Part shown: positions 1 through 8,570 of the stretch, one piece after another
How positions within the stretch are numbered: position 1 is the stretch's first letter
Layout: each line of letters begins with the position of its first letter
Source of the DNA: JAVBRD01 sp031548365
GTDB taxonomy: Bacteria > Bacillota > Clostridia > Christensenellales > UBA1750
Assembly (NCBI GenBank): GCA_031548365.1
Contig: JAVBRD010000007.1
Span: 6,039 to 70,038, forward strand
Direction of reading: 5' to 3'
DNA: 64,000 nucleotides
The notes under the pieces: model-generated
The model's database searches: none
Told to the model about the DNA's origin: nothing
The model's input: the letters and a program-made list of their open reading frames with translations, nothing else
Translations under genes and position numbers: made by a program

Positions 1-340
1 CGAGATTCTCTACGACGTTTTCGTTTCCAAACACATCCAAATGTGAAGCGCCGTGCCCGTATACCGGACGGTGCATGGCGAGCTCTTCGGGATAGAAATG
101 ATCGGAGTGCGCGTGTGTCACAAGCAGGGTCGTCAGCGCGCTGAGATCCAAGCCGTCGCGCAAGGCGTGCATCAGGGTGTCCGGGCCGAAGTCGACCATC
201 AAGTCACCGTCGATGAGCGACTGCGCGCGCGAGCGCAGGTTTTTGCCGCCGCGCATTCTCGCCTCTTTACAAACAGGACACGCACAAAATACGCCGGGCC
301 AACCTTCAGCCGCGGCCGTTCCCAGTATCTTGATCCTCAA
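1..340 (-). CDS. MBL-fold metallohydrolase, PhnP-like (partial, runs off left edge)
   Basis: Only the first 113 codons are in the window. The metallo-beta-lactamase zinc motif H-A-H-S-D-H is at residues 76-81, and a cysteine cluster FCACPVC lies at residues 18-24, right after an N-terminal GTAAAEGWP stretch. This arrangement is typical of PhnP-like or related phosphodiesterase members of the fold. The start is taken as the TTG at 338-340, because GGGAGAG lies just upstream and the conserved first strand (IKILGT) begins there. It overlaps the 3' end of the carbonic anhydrase-like gene by 35 bases, so the two are probably co-transcribed. The substrate cannot be told from this fragment. Confidence 0.8.
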   Translation of the reverse strand, partial: MRIKILGTAAAEGWPGVFCACPVCKEARMRGGKNLRSRAQSLIDGDLMVDFGPDTLMHALRDGLDLSALTTLLVTHAHSDHFYPEELAMHRPVYGHGASHLDVFGNENVVENL

Positions 341-875
341 GCGAATCTCTCTCCCGTTCATTCTTTACGGTTGAAGCCACAATTTGTTTTGCGCGTTCCC
401 AGTACGCGATGGCCGCGCGTATATTGGCTTCTGACTCCTCCGGTTTGACCGCGCGGATCTCCCTGGCCGGAGAACCCACGACAACTCTTCCCGGGCGCAC
501 TTTGCCGCCCGGCGGAACCAGAGAGCCCGCGCCCACAACCGCGCCCGTTTCAACGACCGCTCCGTCGAGGACGATCGCGCCAATGCCGATCAGACAATCG
601 TCGCCAATCGAGCACCCGTGTAATTTAGCGCCGTGACCCACCGTCACACGCCTGCCGATCGTCACGGGATGCGCCGCAGAAGTGTGTACGATACAGCCAT
701 CCTGCAAGTTGGTATCATCGCCAACCACGATCTTCTCCATGTCACCGCGCAAGACCGCACAGGGCCACACACTCACGCGTTCGCCAACCGCGACATTGCC
801 AATGACGACTGCCGACGCATGAACGACGCTCTGCACAGCGATTTGCGGCAGCTGCCCTGCAAACGCTTCAATCAT
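306..875 (-). CDS. gamma-carbonic anhydrase-like hexapeptide-repeat protein
   Basis: The 189-residue protein is a left-handed beta-helix of hexapeptide repeats. The three histidines expected to bind the metal in gamma-class carbonic anhydrases are present at residues 64, 81 and 86 (IVHT, VGHG, LHG), after the family signature LRGD at about residues 42-45. Family members are trimeric; some hydrate CO2 and many have no proven activity, so enzymatic function is an inference. Its ATG overlaps the stop of the SCIFF maturase by four bases (ATGA), making it the third gene of a probable scfA-scfB-gCA transcript. That link to the peptide genes may be only positional. Confidence 0.85.
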   Translation of the reverse strand: MIEAFAGQLPQIAVQSVVHASAVVIGNVAVGERVSVWPCAVLRGDMEKIVVGDDTNLQDGCIVHTSAAHPVTIGRRVTVGHGAKLHGCSIGDDCLIGIGAIVLDGAVVETGAVVGAGSLVPPGGKVRPGRVVVGSPAREIRAVKPEESEANIRAAIAYWERAKQIVASTVKNERERDSLEDQDTGNGRG

Positions 876-2245
876 GTTTCCACATCCGGCTTGTTGTCCC
901 GCTCAATGGCGCACAACGCCATCGCACACTCAAGCCGCTTCTTCTCCATCGCACACTCGAGCGCGTAGGGTTTGCGTATGTCACCGTTGAGCGCGTGCGC
1001 GTTGGCCGCACAACCGCCGGTGCAATAAAGCTTGGCCCAACACGATGCGCACTCGGGCTTGCTGAACACATGGCACGCGGCGAAATCCGCACGCATCCGC
1101 TTATCAAAGCTGTTGTCGTGAACACTGCCCATGCGGTATCCTTCGCGACCGACAAATTGGTGGCAGGGGTACACGTCGCCTTCGGGCGTTACCGCGACAT
1201 ACTCGTTGCCTGCGCCGCACCCGGACAGCCGCTTTTTGATGCACGGCCCGTCACCGAGGTCAAGCATGAAATGGAAAAAGATAAACCGGCTGCCCTGTTT
1301 TCGCCTTTCGGAAATCGCGAGCGCGAGCTGTTCATATTCATTGAGGATGCAGTCCAAATCCTCATTGCGAAGCGAGAGCGGAGACGATGGCGAAAGCACA
1401 ACCGGTTCAACGGATATCTGGTCAAAACCAAGGTCGCGCAGGTGAAGCACATCTCGCCCAAAGTCGAGATTCTTACGCGTGAACGTCCCGCGAACGTACC
1501 ACGATTTACCTCCGCGACGCTCGATCAGTTTCTGGTAGAGCGGTACGATCTTCTCGTAACTGCCATTGCCATCTGTATCGGGTCGCATGTGATCATGTAT
1601 ATCGCGCCGCCCATCAATTGAAAGGACGACGTTCTCCATCTCGTCATTGAGGTAATCGATAACCTCATCGCTCAAGTGCGTTCCGTTTGTCGTGAGTGTA
1701 AAACGGATACTCTTGCCGGTTTTTTTCTCAATTTCTCGGCCATACGCCACGATTTCCTTGACAACCCCGAAGTTGAGCAGCGGCTCACCTCCGAAAAAGT
1801 CGACCTCCAGAAACCGGCGCTCACCCGAGCGGCTTACTAGATAGTCAAGCGCTTTCTTTCCCGTGTCCGCATCCATCAAGCCACGAGTTCCGTGGAACCC
1901 ACCGGTTCCTGCGAAACAATAACGGCACCTGAGGTCGCAATCGTGCGCGACATGCAGGCACATCGCTTTGAGCACCGCTTCACCGTTTGTGACAGGCGCA
2001 AAATGGGTGTAGTCATCGCTTGTGAACAACTGTCCCTCGCGCTTGAGCGCTTCAATTTCTCCAAGCAGTTCGTTGATATCCGGGATGTCGCTCGTTCCTC
2101 CGAGCCTTCGGCGGGTTTCATCTGCGGAGAATCCATTCGCGAGCATGGACACCGCGTCGTACGCGATGCCATCCAGCTCATGGAGCGCGCCGGAATCGGC
2201 ATCAAGCGCGAACTTTCGCCCGAGAGCCGTAAATACATGCACCAT
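872..2245 (-). CDS. scfB: SCIFF peptide maturase (radical SAM/SPASM thioether-forming enzyme)
   Basis: This enzyme is expected to install Cys-to-alpha-carbon thioether bridges in the SCIFF precursor encoded immediately upstream, using S-adenosylmethionine and iron-sulfur clusters in the cytosol. The radical SAM motif CxxxCxxC is at C103, C107 and C110. The C-terminal third has a SPASM-type cysteine pattern including the segments GCGAG, YPCHQF, CASCW and CTGGC. The N-terminus (about residues 1-90) looks like the peptide-recognition region of the family. The start at 2245 was chosen because GGAG lies seven bases upstream and MVHVF fits the family; an in-frame upstream codon would add 13 residues. 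The length of 457 residues is normal. It is separated from scfA by 61 bp. Confidence 0.93.
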   Translation of the reverse strand: MVHVFTALGRKFALDADSGALHELDGIAYDAVSMLANGFSADETRRRLGGTSDIPDINELLGEIEALKREGQLFTSDDYTHFAPVTNGEAVLKAMCLHVAHDCDLRCRYCFAGTGGFHGTRGLMDADTGKKALDYLVSRSGERRFLEVDFFGGEPLLNFGVVKEIVAYGREIEKKTGKSIRFTLTTNGTHLSDEVIDYLNDEMENVVLSIDGRRDIHDHMRPDTDGNGSYEKIVPLYQKLIERRGGKSWYVRGTFTRKNLDFGRDVLHLRDLGFDQISVEPVVLSPSSPLSLRNEDLDCILNEYEQLALAISERRKQGSRFIFFHFMLDLGDGPCIKKRLSGCGAGNEYVAVTPEGDVYPCHQFVGREGYRMGSVHDNSFDKRMRADFAACHVFSKPECASCWAKLYCTGGCAANAHALNGDIRKPYALECAMEKKRLECAMALCAIERDNKPDVET

Positions 2246-2306
2246 GGTAACTCCAATCAAAGGATGAATGCCGGGCGACCTCACAGCCTCCCGGCATCAA
2301 AGCGCG

Positions 2307-2453
2307 TTACTTGCTTTGGTTCTGGCACTGCTGGTTAGCTACCGTGCAGCTGGTTTTGCAGGCTGACTGGCACGACGCCTGGCAGTTTCCGCAACCCGCG
2401 TGCTGAGCCGTTTTGGCGATTGCAGCCTTCTGAATGGTTTGAATGTGCTTCAT
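2307..2453 (-). CDS. scfA: SCIFF (six-cysteine) ribosomal peptide precursor
   Basis: A 48-residue peptide with exactly six cysteines in its C-terminal half (C21, C24, C28, C32, C36, C43). The spacing alternates with Ser and Thr residues, as expected for the SCIFF family, whose members are converted to thioether-bridged ranthipeptides. The N-terminal half (MKHIQTIQKAAIAKTAQ) is the leader. A strong GGAGGG ribosome-binding site precedes the ATG at 2453; the longer frame upstream is not needed. The maturase lies directly downstream on the same strand. The family is nearly universal in Clostridia, and a role in quorum sensing or control of metabolism has been proposed rather than an antibiotic role. 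Confidence 0.95.
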   Translation of the reverse strand: MKHIQTIQKAAIAKTAQHAGCGNCQASCQSACKTSCTVANQQCQNQSK

Positions 2454-2487
2454 GGTTATCCCTCCGTCGGTCTGGTATATCTTTGTT

Positions 2488-2516
2488 ATTATACAGGATT
2501 CTATAATATACCGCAA
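2488..2516 (-). promoter_or_regulatory. Sigma-A-type promoter of scfA-scfB
   Basis: On the minus strand the -35 hexamer TTGCGG (2511-2516) and a perfect -10 TATAAT (2488-2493) are separated by 17 bases, about 35 bases ahead of the scfA start codon. Confidence 0.75.
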
Positions 2517-2672
2517 GATCAAACTCTATCGCGCGATTTCACGCGAAACTGCTGTGCCAGGTTACCATCGTTCCCTCTGCAACCATGAAAAACGAAGATT
2601 GATAAAGGCAAATGGATACGCGGTTCTGACAGGAACCGTTGGAACTTTTCGCTGAAAGTGAGGAACGCAGTT

Positions 2673-5600
2673 TTACCGCACGCACAACCGCACAGTCGCG
2701 ATTGTAAACGGCTTCATTTCGACCTCGACCGCGCACGCTGAAAGGGCAAGATCCGACTTGGGGTTTTCACCCAGATCGCACAGCTCGGCGTGGGCGAAGC
2801 GGGCATCAAACGAAAGCCTCGCCTTTGCGCGGCGGCCAAACCCTTCGTTGAGGCGAACGATGACATCGCCGCTGCGGTCTTCCGCTGCTTTGACCGCTTC
2901 TATAAACACCGATTCAGCGCCGTCGACACGGACAAAATGCCGCGTGATCTCCCCCATCCCGGGAAGAGCGATCACGGGCATGTTAAGCGCGCGCGCCGCG
3001 TGCGCAACGCCGCCCTCGCGCCAAGAGCCCACGTGCGGGTAGAGCACATACGTGAATTCATGCGCCTCCCGATCGGAATCTATGTTGGGCGAATTGGGAC
3101 TCTTGATGAGTGTGATGCGCATGTTGCCGTCGAGAGCGTCGTGACCGTACTTGGAATCGTTGAGCAGCGCGACGCCGTAACCGTCCTCTGAGACGTCCAT
3201 AAAACGCTGCGCGCAGACCTCAAATCGCGCCGCATCCCAGCTCGTGTTCCGGTGCGTGGGCCGCTCAATGACGCCGAACTGGATCTCGTAACTCGCCTTT
3301 TCGTGGTGCACATCCACTGGAAACTCGGCCTTGAGCAAAAGGTGCGTCTCGCGCCAGTCCACACGCGTGAAGAACTCTACGCCCGGACGGTCCGCGTAAA
3401 GCGATATGTCCTGCGCGATGGTGGACGAGAGGAACCTGCGCACAACGCGCACGCTCGCGCGGACGGGGCCGTCCTCCACCACCTCGGCCGAGATCACGTC
3501 ACCGACATCCCAGCTTTTTTCAGTGTAGAACTCGTTGATGTCCCATGCGTCATAGCGATACGGCAGATCTTCAAACACTTTCAGTGCGTTCACTCCGCAA
3601 ACCGACCGGCCAGTAGCTTTGTCCAAATAGCGGATGCTCATGTTTTCGCCGAACGTGAGCACGCCAAAATCGTTTTCCATTTTGCTAAGCGATGCGCGTA
3701 TCTTTGAATGTGCCGGCATCACCGCCTTAATGGGCGCAAAGCTCTTGATTTCGCCTGCTCTCATCTCGATGCCGCCAAAGAGGGTGTGTCCGTCTGCCCT
3801 CGCGTCCGCCTGCGCCGTAAAAGGCCACGCGCATCCCGCGAGTGAGGCGGTTGGGACCGATGCCTCCGCGATACGGTCAAACGGCGCAGGGTTGTAGATG
3901 AGCAGACGATCGCCCCTGCCAGCGAGCGACGACAGCGCCGCGGTGGTCATGGCATCGACCTCCGCGAGCACCTCTGGATACACACGTTTGCACTCCTCAT
4001 AAACCTCTTTGACGGAGGAGCCGGGCAGAATATCGTGGAACTGCCGCGTGAGCACTTTTTCCCAGAGCGCGTCGAGCTGGTCGTACGCGTATTGGGCGCC
4101 CATGGTCATGCGCAGCGCGAGCAACTGTTCAAGGGCGAACAGGTGGTTTTCGCACAAACGGTTCATGCGCTTAACGTAACCGTTCGTGGTATAGGTGCCA
4201 CGGTGGAACTCAAGGTACATCTCGCCCACCCATTTGGGCAGATTTTTGCCTTTCGCGTTCTCGGCCAGCTTGTCAAAAAATGCGGCGGATGTCGTCATCT
4301 TGACCTTGGGACAGCCCGGAATACCTTTCTCGAGCCGACGCGCGACCTCGAGCATTTCTGGCATGACGCCTCCCCCGCCGTCACCATGCCCAAACGCCAT
4401 GAGGACGTCGCTTGAGAGTGTTTTTTGCTGGTAGCGGTCCCACGTGGTCATCACCTGCCCCGGCACGAGAATGCCGTTATAGGTTGTGTTGTGCGGATTA
4501 AGTCTTGGTCCCGATTCGTGATCCTGCGTCGTGATAAAATGCGTGAGCACCTCTGAACCGTCCACGCCGCGCCACATGAACGTATCGTGCGGCATGCAGT
4601 TGGTTTCGTTCCAGCTGATCTTGGTCGTCATAAAGTATGGGATGCCGAACCCCGCAAGGATGCCTGGGAGGGCGGCGTTATACCCAAACACGTCGGGCAG
4701 CCAGAGCACGCGGCAGTCAACACCGAACTCATCCTTGAAATATCGGGTGCCGCGCAACACTTGCCGCACGAGCGACTCGCCCGATGTGACGTTGCAGTCC
4801 GCCTCAAGCCACATAGCGCCCTCGGGCTCCCATCGGCCCTGTTTGACACGCTGAGCGATTTTTTTATGGTTTTCGGGGGCGCGCTCGCGGTACCAATCGT
4901 AGAGCTTGGGCTGGCTGGACATAAAAACAAACTCTGGGTATTGCTCCATCAACCGCAGCTGGGTGGTGAAGCTGCGCAGCGTCTTGTCGCGCGCGTCGTC
5001 AAGCGTCCAACGGTACGCAACATCGATGTGCGTGTGCCCGACCGCATGCACAGTAGGGTTCTGCGCGATGAGCGTTTCCCCGCAGAACTCGCCGTAGAAT
5101 TTATCGCGCATGAACGCGCGGGCTGTTTCCACGGACGCGAAAAAGCTCTCGTCGCCCGGCACACGAAAATCCAGCAGATTGAGCGCGTCGCACAAAAGGC
5201 GCAGGATGCACTCGCGCCGCGTGTCGTTCGCGGGCAATTGCTTGGCGACCATCGCGGGCACGCCGATGTCGTAGTACAGCGAGACAACCGATTCATTTCG
5301 CGCTCCCGCCGCGAGCGCAAACGTTGCGTTTCCCGTGTGGCCAGCCATGGGATGGCCCGTGACCGCCCACACCGTCACATCGAGCGTTGTTTTGCCGCAC
5401 GCATCAACCGCGAGCGTCATGTGGTTGGCGTCCATCGCCGCGAGAAGCGCGCCGTCCACCCAGACCAGGCACTGTGGGTTACAGCCCGCCCACGCGCCGC
5501 CGCGAGCGTCGAGGTTTGTCGAAGCGATCAAGGAGATCGGTTTTCCGACCATGTCCGGAGCAAGGACGATCTCACATCGAAAAACCTTGCTTCCATAACG

Positions 5601-5789
5601 GCCTCCCCACACCTCATTTGGCGCAAACGGACGGAACTGCGCCTCATCCAGCGCGGGTGGGTGGTCAAGCGGTAAATCGTAATCCGGCATAAAATCGCAC
5701 GATCTGAGGTTTTCAGCCGACACTCTATGCCCGAAAAACAACGATTCAAGCAACGCTAAGTTACGTTCCACTCTCGGCAAATCAAACAT
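2673..5789 (-). CDS. alpha-mannosidase, glycoside hydrolase family 38
   Basis: The 1038-residue length and domain order match bacterial GH38 alpha-mannosidases: an N-terminal beta-sandwich (about 1-240), the catalytic barrel, a helical segment, and C-terminal beta domains. The motif GHTHID at 251-256 supplies zinc ligands H254 and D256, and LPDVFGY at 364-370 holds the likely nucleophile D366. It should remove alpha-linked mannose from oligosaccharides. No signal peptide is visible, so it probably acts in the cytosol on imported glycans. The ATG follows GGAGGG. It sits 16 bp downstream of the DUF554 gene and probably shares its transcript. Linkage specificity cannot be read from the sequence. 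Confidence 0.92.
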   Translation of the reverse strand: MFDLPRVERNLALLESLFFGHRVSAENLRSCDFMPDYDLPLDHPPALDEAQFRPFAPNEVWGGRYGSKVFRCEIVLAPDMVGKPISLIASTNLDARGGAWAGCNPQCLVWVDGALLAAMDANHMTLAVDACGKTTLDVTVWAVTGHPMAGHTGNATFALAAGARNESVVSLYYDIGVPAMVAKQLPANDTRRECILRLLCDALNLLDFRVPGDESFFASVETARAFMRDKFYGEFCGETLIAQNPTVHAVGHTHIDVAYRWTLDDARDKTLRSFTTQLRLMEQYPEFVFMSSQPKLYDWYRERAPENHKKIAQRVKQGRWEPEGAMWLEADCNVTSGESLVRQVLRGTRYFKDEFGVDCRVLWLPDVFGYNAALPGILAGFGIPYFMTTKISWNETNCMPHDTFMWRGVDGSEVLTHFITTQDHESGPRLNPHNTTYNGILVPGQVMTTWDRYQQKTLSSDVLMAFGHGDGGGGVMPEMLEVARRLEKGIPGCPKVKMTTSAAFFDKLAENAKGKNLPKWVGEMYLEFHRGTYTTNGYVKRMNRLCENHLFALEQLLALRMTMGAQYAYDQLDALWEKVLTRQFHDILPGSSVKEVYEECKRVYPEVLAEVDAMTTAALSSLAGRGDRLLIYNPAPFDRIAEASVPTASLAGCAWPFTAQADARADGHTLFGGIEMRAGEIKSFAPIKAVMPAHSKIRASLSKMENDFGVLTFGENMSIRYLDKATGRSVCGVNALKVFEDLPYRYDAWDINEFYTEKSWDVGDVISAEVVEDGPVRASVRVVRRFLSSTIAQDISLYADRPGVEFFTRVDWRETHLLLKAEFPVDVHHEKASYEIQFGVIERPTHRNTSWDAARFEVCAQRFMDVSEDGYGVALLNDSKYGHDALDGNMRITLIKSPNSPNIDSDREAHEFTYVLYPHVGSWREGGVAHAARALNMPVIALPGMGEITRHFVRVDGAESVFIEAVKAAEDRSGDVIVRLNEGFGRRAKARLSFDARFAHAELCDLGENPKSDLALSACAVEVEMKPFTIATVRLCVR

Positions 5790-5805
5790 ATGGCGAACCC
5801 TCCTT

Positions 5806-6507
5806 TCACTTAAGCCATGTGTAAAGCACGTTGAGCAACGGAACCACGGCCGGCGGGAGCAAAATGGCAGGCAGGAGATTAACGACCCTCAAACTCTTGA
5901 TCTCCAGCATGTTCAGCGATATGCCGATGATGAGCAGCCCGCCCACTGACGTCATCGCGGCGACACACGCTTCGGAAAGAAACGGCCCGACCACGTGCGC
6001 AAGGAGCGTGATCGCGCCTTGATACAGCAGCACGGGTATTGCGGAAAACAAGACACCAGCGCCCAGCGTAGACGCGAAAATGACCGATGACACGCCATCA
6101 AGCCCGGATTTGGCGAAGATGGTCGCGTAGTTCCCGCTCAGGCCCGCTTCAAGCGAACCCACCACAGCCATCGCGCCTACGCAGTATACGAGCGTTGCGG
6201 TGACAAACCCTTTCCCGAACGTGCCGGTGCCGCCCTGGTCAAACTTTATCTCAAGGCGTTTCCCGAAAGCGTCAAGGCGCTGCTCCAACTTGAGCGCTTC
6301 ACCAATGACCGCACCCGCGACCATGCACACAATCACGACCATCGCGTCCTCGCCTTTGAGCGCGCTTTGCAAGCCAATGAGGAAAACCGCGAGCGCGAGC
6401 GCTTGCATGACGATCATTTTAAACCGTTCAGAGATCCCTCTGCGCAGGAGCAATCCCGCCGCGCCGCCGACCAAGATTACAACCGCGTTGACGAACGCCG
6501 CGATCAT
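5806..6507 (-). CDS. DUF554 family membrane protein
   Basis: The 233-residue protein is mostly hydrophobic, with about six or seven probable membrane helices and glycine-rich turns such as LVGGAAGLLL near the N-terminus. It matches the DUF554 (YdfK-like) family, whose transport or other role is not established. The start at 6507 is set by GGGGAGGG just upstream and by overlap (ATGA) with the stop of the DNA glycosylase gene. A longer reading with 14 more residues is possible but lacks a good ribosome-binding site. The alpha-mannosidase gene follows after 16 bp. No functional link to either neighbour is evident. Confidence 0.85.
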   Translation of the reverse strand: MIAAFVNAVVILVGGAAGLLLRRGISERFKMIVMQALALAVFLIGLQSALKGEDAMVVIVCMVAGAVIGEALKLEQRLDAFGKRLEIKFDQGGTGTFGKGFVTATLVYCVGAMAVVGSLEAGLSGNYATIFAKSGLDGVSSVIFASTLGAGVLFSAIPVLLYQGAITLLAHVVGPFLSEACVAAMTSVGGLLIIGISLNMLEIKSLRVVNLLPAILLPPAVVPLLNVLYTWLK

Positions 6508-7352
6508 CCCGCACCCTCCCCGCCGATGATCATTCCTTTGCGCGCACAATGAAACATGAATTGGTTGGCAATGCCTGCGTGCTCACCCAACCGTTCAACC
6601 GCGAGACGCTTAAGGCGGCGCACATTTTTCTCATCCGGAAAATGCTCTGCGAGCACGCGCGCGATCCAGCGGTCGACAGGGAATGCGCACGCATGACCGC
6701 ACCCGAAGAGAAGCACGCAATCCGCGACCTTTTCGCCCACGCCATGCAGCGTCATCAGTTTCACAAGCGCGCTGTCATAGGGCATGTGTGCGAGCGAATC
6801 GAGGTCAAAGCCGTCCGCAACCGCCTGCGCCGCGCGAAGTACATACGGCGCGCGGTATCCCGCTCCGATGCGCCTTAAACCTTCTTCTCCAAAGCGAAGA
6901 ATATCCTCCGGTTCGGGTACGGTAAACACGTCGAATTCGCGCACGCGAACTTTTCTTCCCGCCTCCCGGCACAGCCTATCCATCAAAAGCGTGATCCGCG
7001 CCACGTTGTTGTGCTGCGAGAACAGAAACGCGACAAGCGTCTCCCAAACCGGTTGATTCAGTACGCGCAATCCCTTGCATACGCCTATCCTCGCGCCCAC
7101 CATCGGTTCGTCTTCATATTTCAGAAGCAGGGCTTCGTAGTTCCTGTCGAGATCAAAGTACCGCCGAATCGCGCTAACGTCAAGCGCGTCTCCGTAAACC
7201 GTCAGCCCTTCGCCGCTTTGCGCGGCCAAAAGAGGTACGCTCGCGATCGTGCCCGCATAAGTTCCATTCGCGGTTCTTTTCCAACGAAACGACTGTGCGC
7301 TGTCGATCGTGACCTCAAGGTCAATGCTGTCCGGGATAAAAACACAGTTCAC
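6504..7352 (-). CDS. ogg: 8-oxoguanine DNA glycosylase / AP lyase (OGG1/AlkA superfamily)
   Basis: This base-excision repair enzyme should remove oxidised guanine from DNA. The helix-hairpin-helix-GPD region is clear: LHGVGEKVADC at 202-212 gives the catalytic lysine K208, and PVDRW at 225-229 gives the catalytic aspartate D227. Their 19-residue spacing equals that of K249 and D268 in human OGG1. SQHNN at 112-116 corresponds to the base-flipping loop. The N-terminal domain (1-100) is the OGG-type beta domain. The length of 282 residues is usual. It starts just after the terminator of the ribosomal protein operon and overlaps the DUF554 start by four bases. Confidence 0.92.
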   Translation of the reverse strand: MNCVFIPDSIDLEVTIDSAQSFRWKRTANGTYAGTIASVPLLAAQSGEGLTVYGDALDVSAIRRYFDLDRNYEALLLKYEDEPMVGARIGVCKGLRVLNQPVWETLVAFLFSQHNNVARITLLMDRLCREAGRKVRVREFDVFTVPEPEDILRFGEEGLRRIGAGYRAPYVLRAAQAVADGFDLDSLAHMPYDSALVKLMTLHGVGEKVADCVLLFGCGHACAFPVDRWIARVLAEHFPDEKNVRRLKRLAVERLGEHAGIANQFMFHCARKGMIIGGEGAG

Positions 7353-7367
7353 GCCATCACCTCAATG

Positions 7368-7402
7368 AAAAAGGCTCATCGTCGTATCCACGAAAATGAG
7401 CC
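7368..7402 (-). terminator. Rho-independent terminator after rpmA
   Basis: On the minus strand GGCTCAT pairs with ATGAGCC around an inner CGT/ACG helix and is followed by TTTTT. It lies 20 bases after the rpmA stop and just ahead of ogg. Confidence 0.75.
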
Positions 7403-7422
7403 AGTGAGCAGCAATATTTTCC

Positions 7423-7722
7423 TTAGGATACGGCTTCGGCGACTTCGATGGGATAGACGCTGACCTGCTTGTCATCCCTGCCCTTGCGCTCGAAACGAAC
7501 CTTGCCAGTGACTTTGGCGTACAGCGTGTCATCTTTGCCGATACCGACGTTCAGGCCGGGATGGATGCGCGTTCCGCGCTGGCGAACCAGGATGTTGCCG
7601 GCAAGCGCGAGCTGCCCATCCGCGCGCTTGGGTCCAAGGCGCTGCGCGGCGCTGTCGCGACCATTGCGGGATGAGCCGACACCCTTTTTATGAGCAAAAA
7701 ATTGGAGTTGGAGCTTCATCAT
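7423..7722 (-). CDS. rpmA: 50S ribosomal protein L27
   Basis: The 99-residue protein has the L27 core ([14 protein letters not shown], then [10 protein letters not shown]) preceded by the Firmicutes N-terminal extension [10 protein letters not shown]. In Firmicutes that extension is removed after the FFA sequence by the protease Prp, whose gene is directly upstream here. Mature L27 sits at the peptidyl transferase centre, and its freed N-terminus reaches the tRNA ends. GGGAGG precedes the ATG. The gene order rplU-prp-rpmA is standard, and a terminator follows, so the operon ends here rather than continuing to obg. Confidence 0.97.
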   Translation of the reverse strand: MMKLQLQFFAHKKGVGSSRNGRDSAAQRLGPKRADGQLALAGNILVRQRGTRIHPGLNVGIGKDDTLYAKVTGKVRFERKGRDDKQVSVYPIEVAEAVS

Positions 7723-7749
7723 GTTGTGTGCCTCCCTTCGTGTGGACTA

Positions 7750-8094
7750 TTACGGTGCATTCTGATTAACATCGGCCAATACAAGGTGTTTCGGATACTG
7801 TTCAGCAATTTCGGTAAGGCCGATTACCATGAAACGCATCATTGCATGAGCATTTTGACGCTGAACATCCGAAAAGCTGGCCGGGATCATCACATCAAGC
7901 GAGGCGAGTTTGACGTTTTCGCGGATAACTGGCGGAGAACCGCACGCATCCTCAATGGCGTTGACACAGGTGATCGTCAGGCACGATATGGCCGCGCAGA
8001 CGATATCCTCACCCGCCGACGCAAATCCCGAATGACCTTGAACCGAGTATCCGGCGTAGAAGCCGGACGCTTTGATGAGCGTAACGCGCGTCAT
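7750..8094 (-). CDS. prp: ribosomal-processing cysteine protease Prp
   Basis: The 114-residue protein carries the Prp catalytic pair: H21 in GHSGFASAGED and C33 in DIVCAAIS. Prp cleaves the N-terminal extension of L27, which is essential for ribosome assembly in Firmicutes that have it. The gene lies between rplU (two-base gap) and rpmA (27 bp), its usual place. The length matches the family, and both the enzyme and the extended substrate are present, so the processing system is complete. Confidence 0.95.
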   Translation of the reverse strand: MTRVTLIKASGFYAGYSVQGHSGFASAGEDIVCAAISCLTITCVNAIEDACGSPPVIRENVKLASLDVMIPASFSDVQRQNAHAMMRFMVIGLTEIAEQYPKHLVLADVNQNAP

Positions 8095-8096
8095 GC

Positions 8097-8402
8097 TCAG
8101 ACGACTTCGATGATCTCAACCTTGGTGTACGGCTGACGATGTCCGGCCATCTTGCGCTCGTTCTTTTTGGACTTGTACTTGTAGACGAGAATCTTCTCGC
8201 CTTTGCCATTGCCAAGAACCTTGCCCTTGACCTTTTCGCCGAGCGACGGGGAGCCGATGAGCGCGTCCTGCCCCTCGCGAGAAATCATGAGTGTGTCAAA
8301 ACCAAGTACTTCGCCTTCGTTTACGTCGATCTTCTCAATAAAGATGACGTCTCCGGCCTTCACGCTGTACTGCTTTCCGCCAGTCTGAATAATCGCAAAC
8401 AC
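8097..8402 (-). CDS. rplU: 50S ribosomal protein L21
   Basis: The protein is 101 residues long and begins FAIIQTGGKQYSV after the initiator, with the C-terminal KMAGHRQPYTKVEI signature of L21. The start is the GTG at 8400-8402: GAGGAGGT lies at the right distance, and upstream in-frame codons would add 40 residues foreign to the family. It is the first gene of rplU-prp-rpmA, driven by the promoter at 8485-8513. Confidence 0.97.
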   Translation of the reverse strand: MFAIIQTGGKQYSVKAGDVIFIEKIDVNEGEVLGFDTLMISREGQDALIGSPSLGEKVKGKVLGNGKGEKILVYKYKSKKNERKMAGHRQPYTKVEIIEVV

Positions 8403-8478
8403 TTCTGGTAGTACCTCCTCTACCCAATCTCGCCTAATAGGCATCGCTGCACGCGAATTTAAGCCCTTTTCGAGCGGC
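8403..8478 (-). promoter_or_regulatory. rplU 5' leader, possible L21 leader RNA
   Basis: The promoter implies a leader of about 75 bases ahead of rplU. It contains a short hairpin GCCTATTAGGC just before the ribosome-binding site. Firmicutes often carry an autoregulatory L21 leader at this position. The match is by place and size only; I could not test the covariance model. Confidence 0.4.
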
Positions 8479-8484
8479 CCTGAT

Positions 8485-8513
8485 AGAATACATGAGCGTG
8501 GCCATTTTGTCAA
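8485..8513 (-). promoter_or_regulatory. Sigma-A promoter of rplU-prp-rpmA
   Basis: Perfect -35 TTGACA (8508-8513), 17-base spacer, and -10 TATTCT (8485-8490) on the minus strand. Confidence 0.85.
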
Positions 8514-8570
8514 GCCAAACAATGCGCGTCATGCTGATGCGCATCTCGACCCGTATGCCGAAACGATTTT

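Noticed and set aside
2621..2638. A CGGTTC/GAACCG hairpin after the alpha-mannosidase gene as a terminator
   Set aside because: The stem is only six base pairs and there is no T-run.
4587..5675. A 362-residue plus-strand frame inside the alpha-mannosidase gene
   Set aside because: Antisense to conserved catalytic blocks of GH38, with no ribosome-binding site or family pattern.
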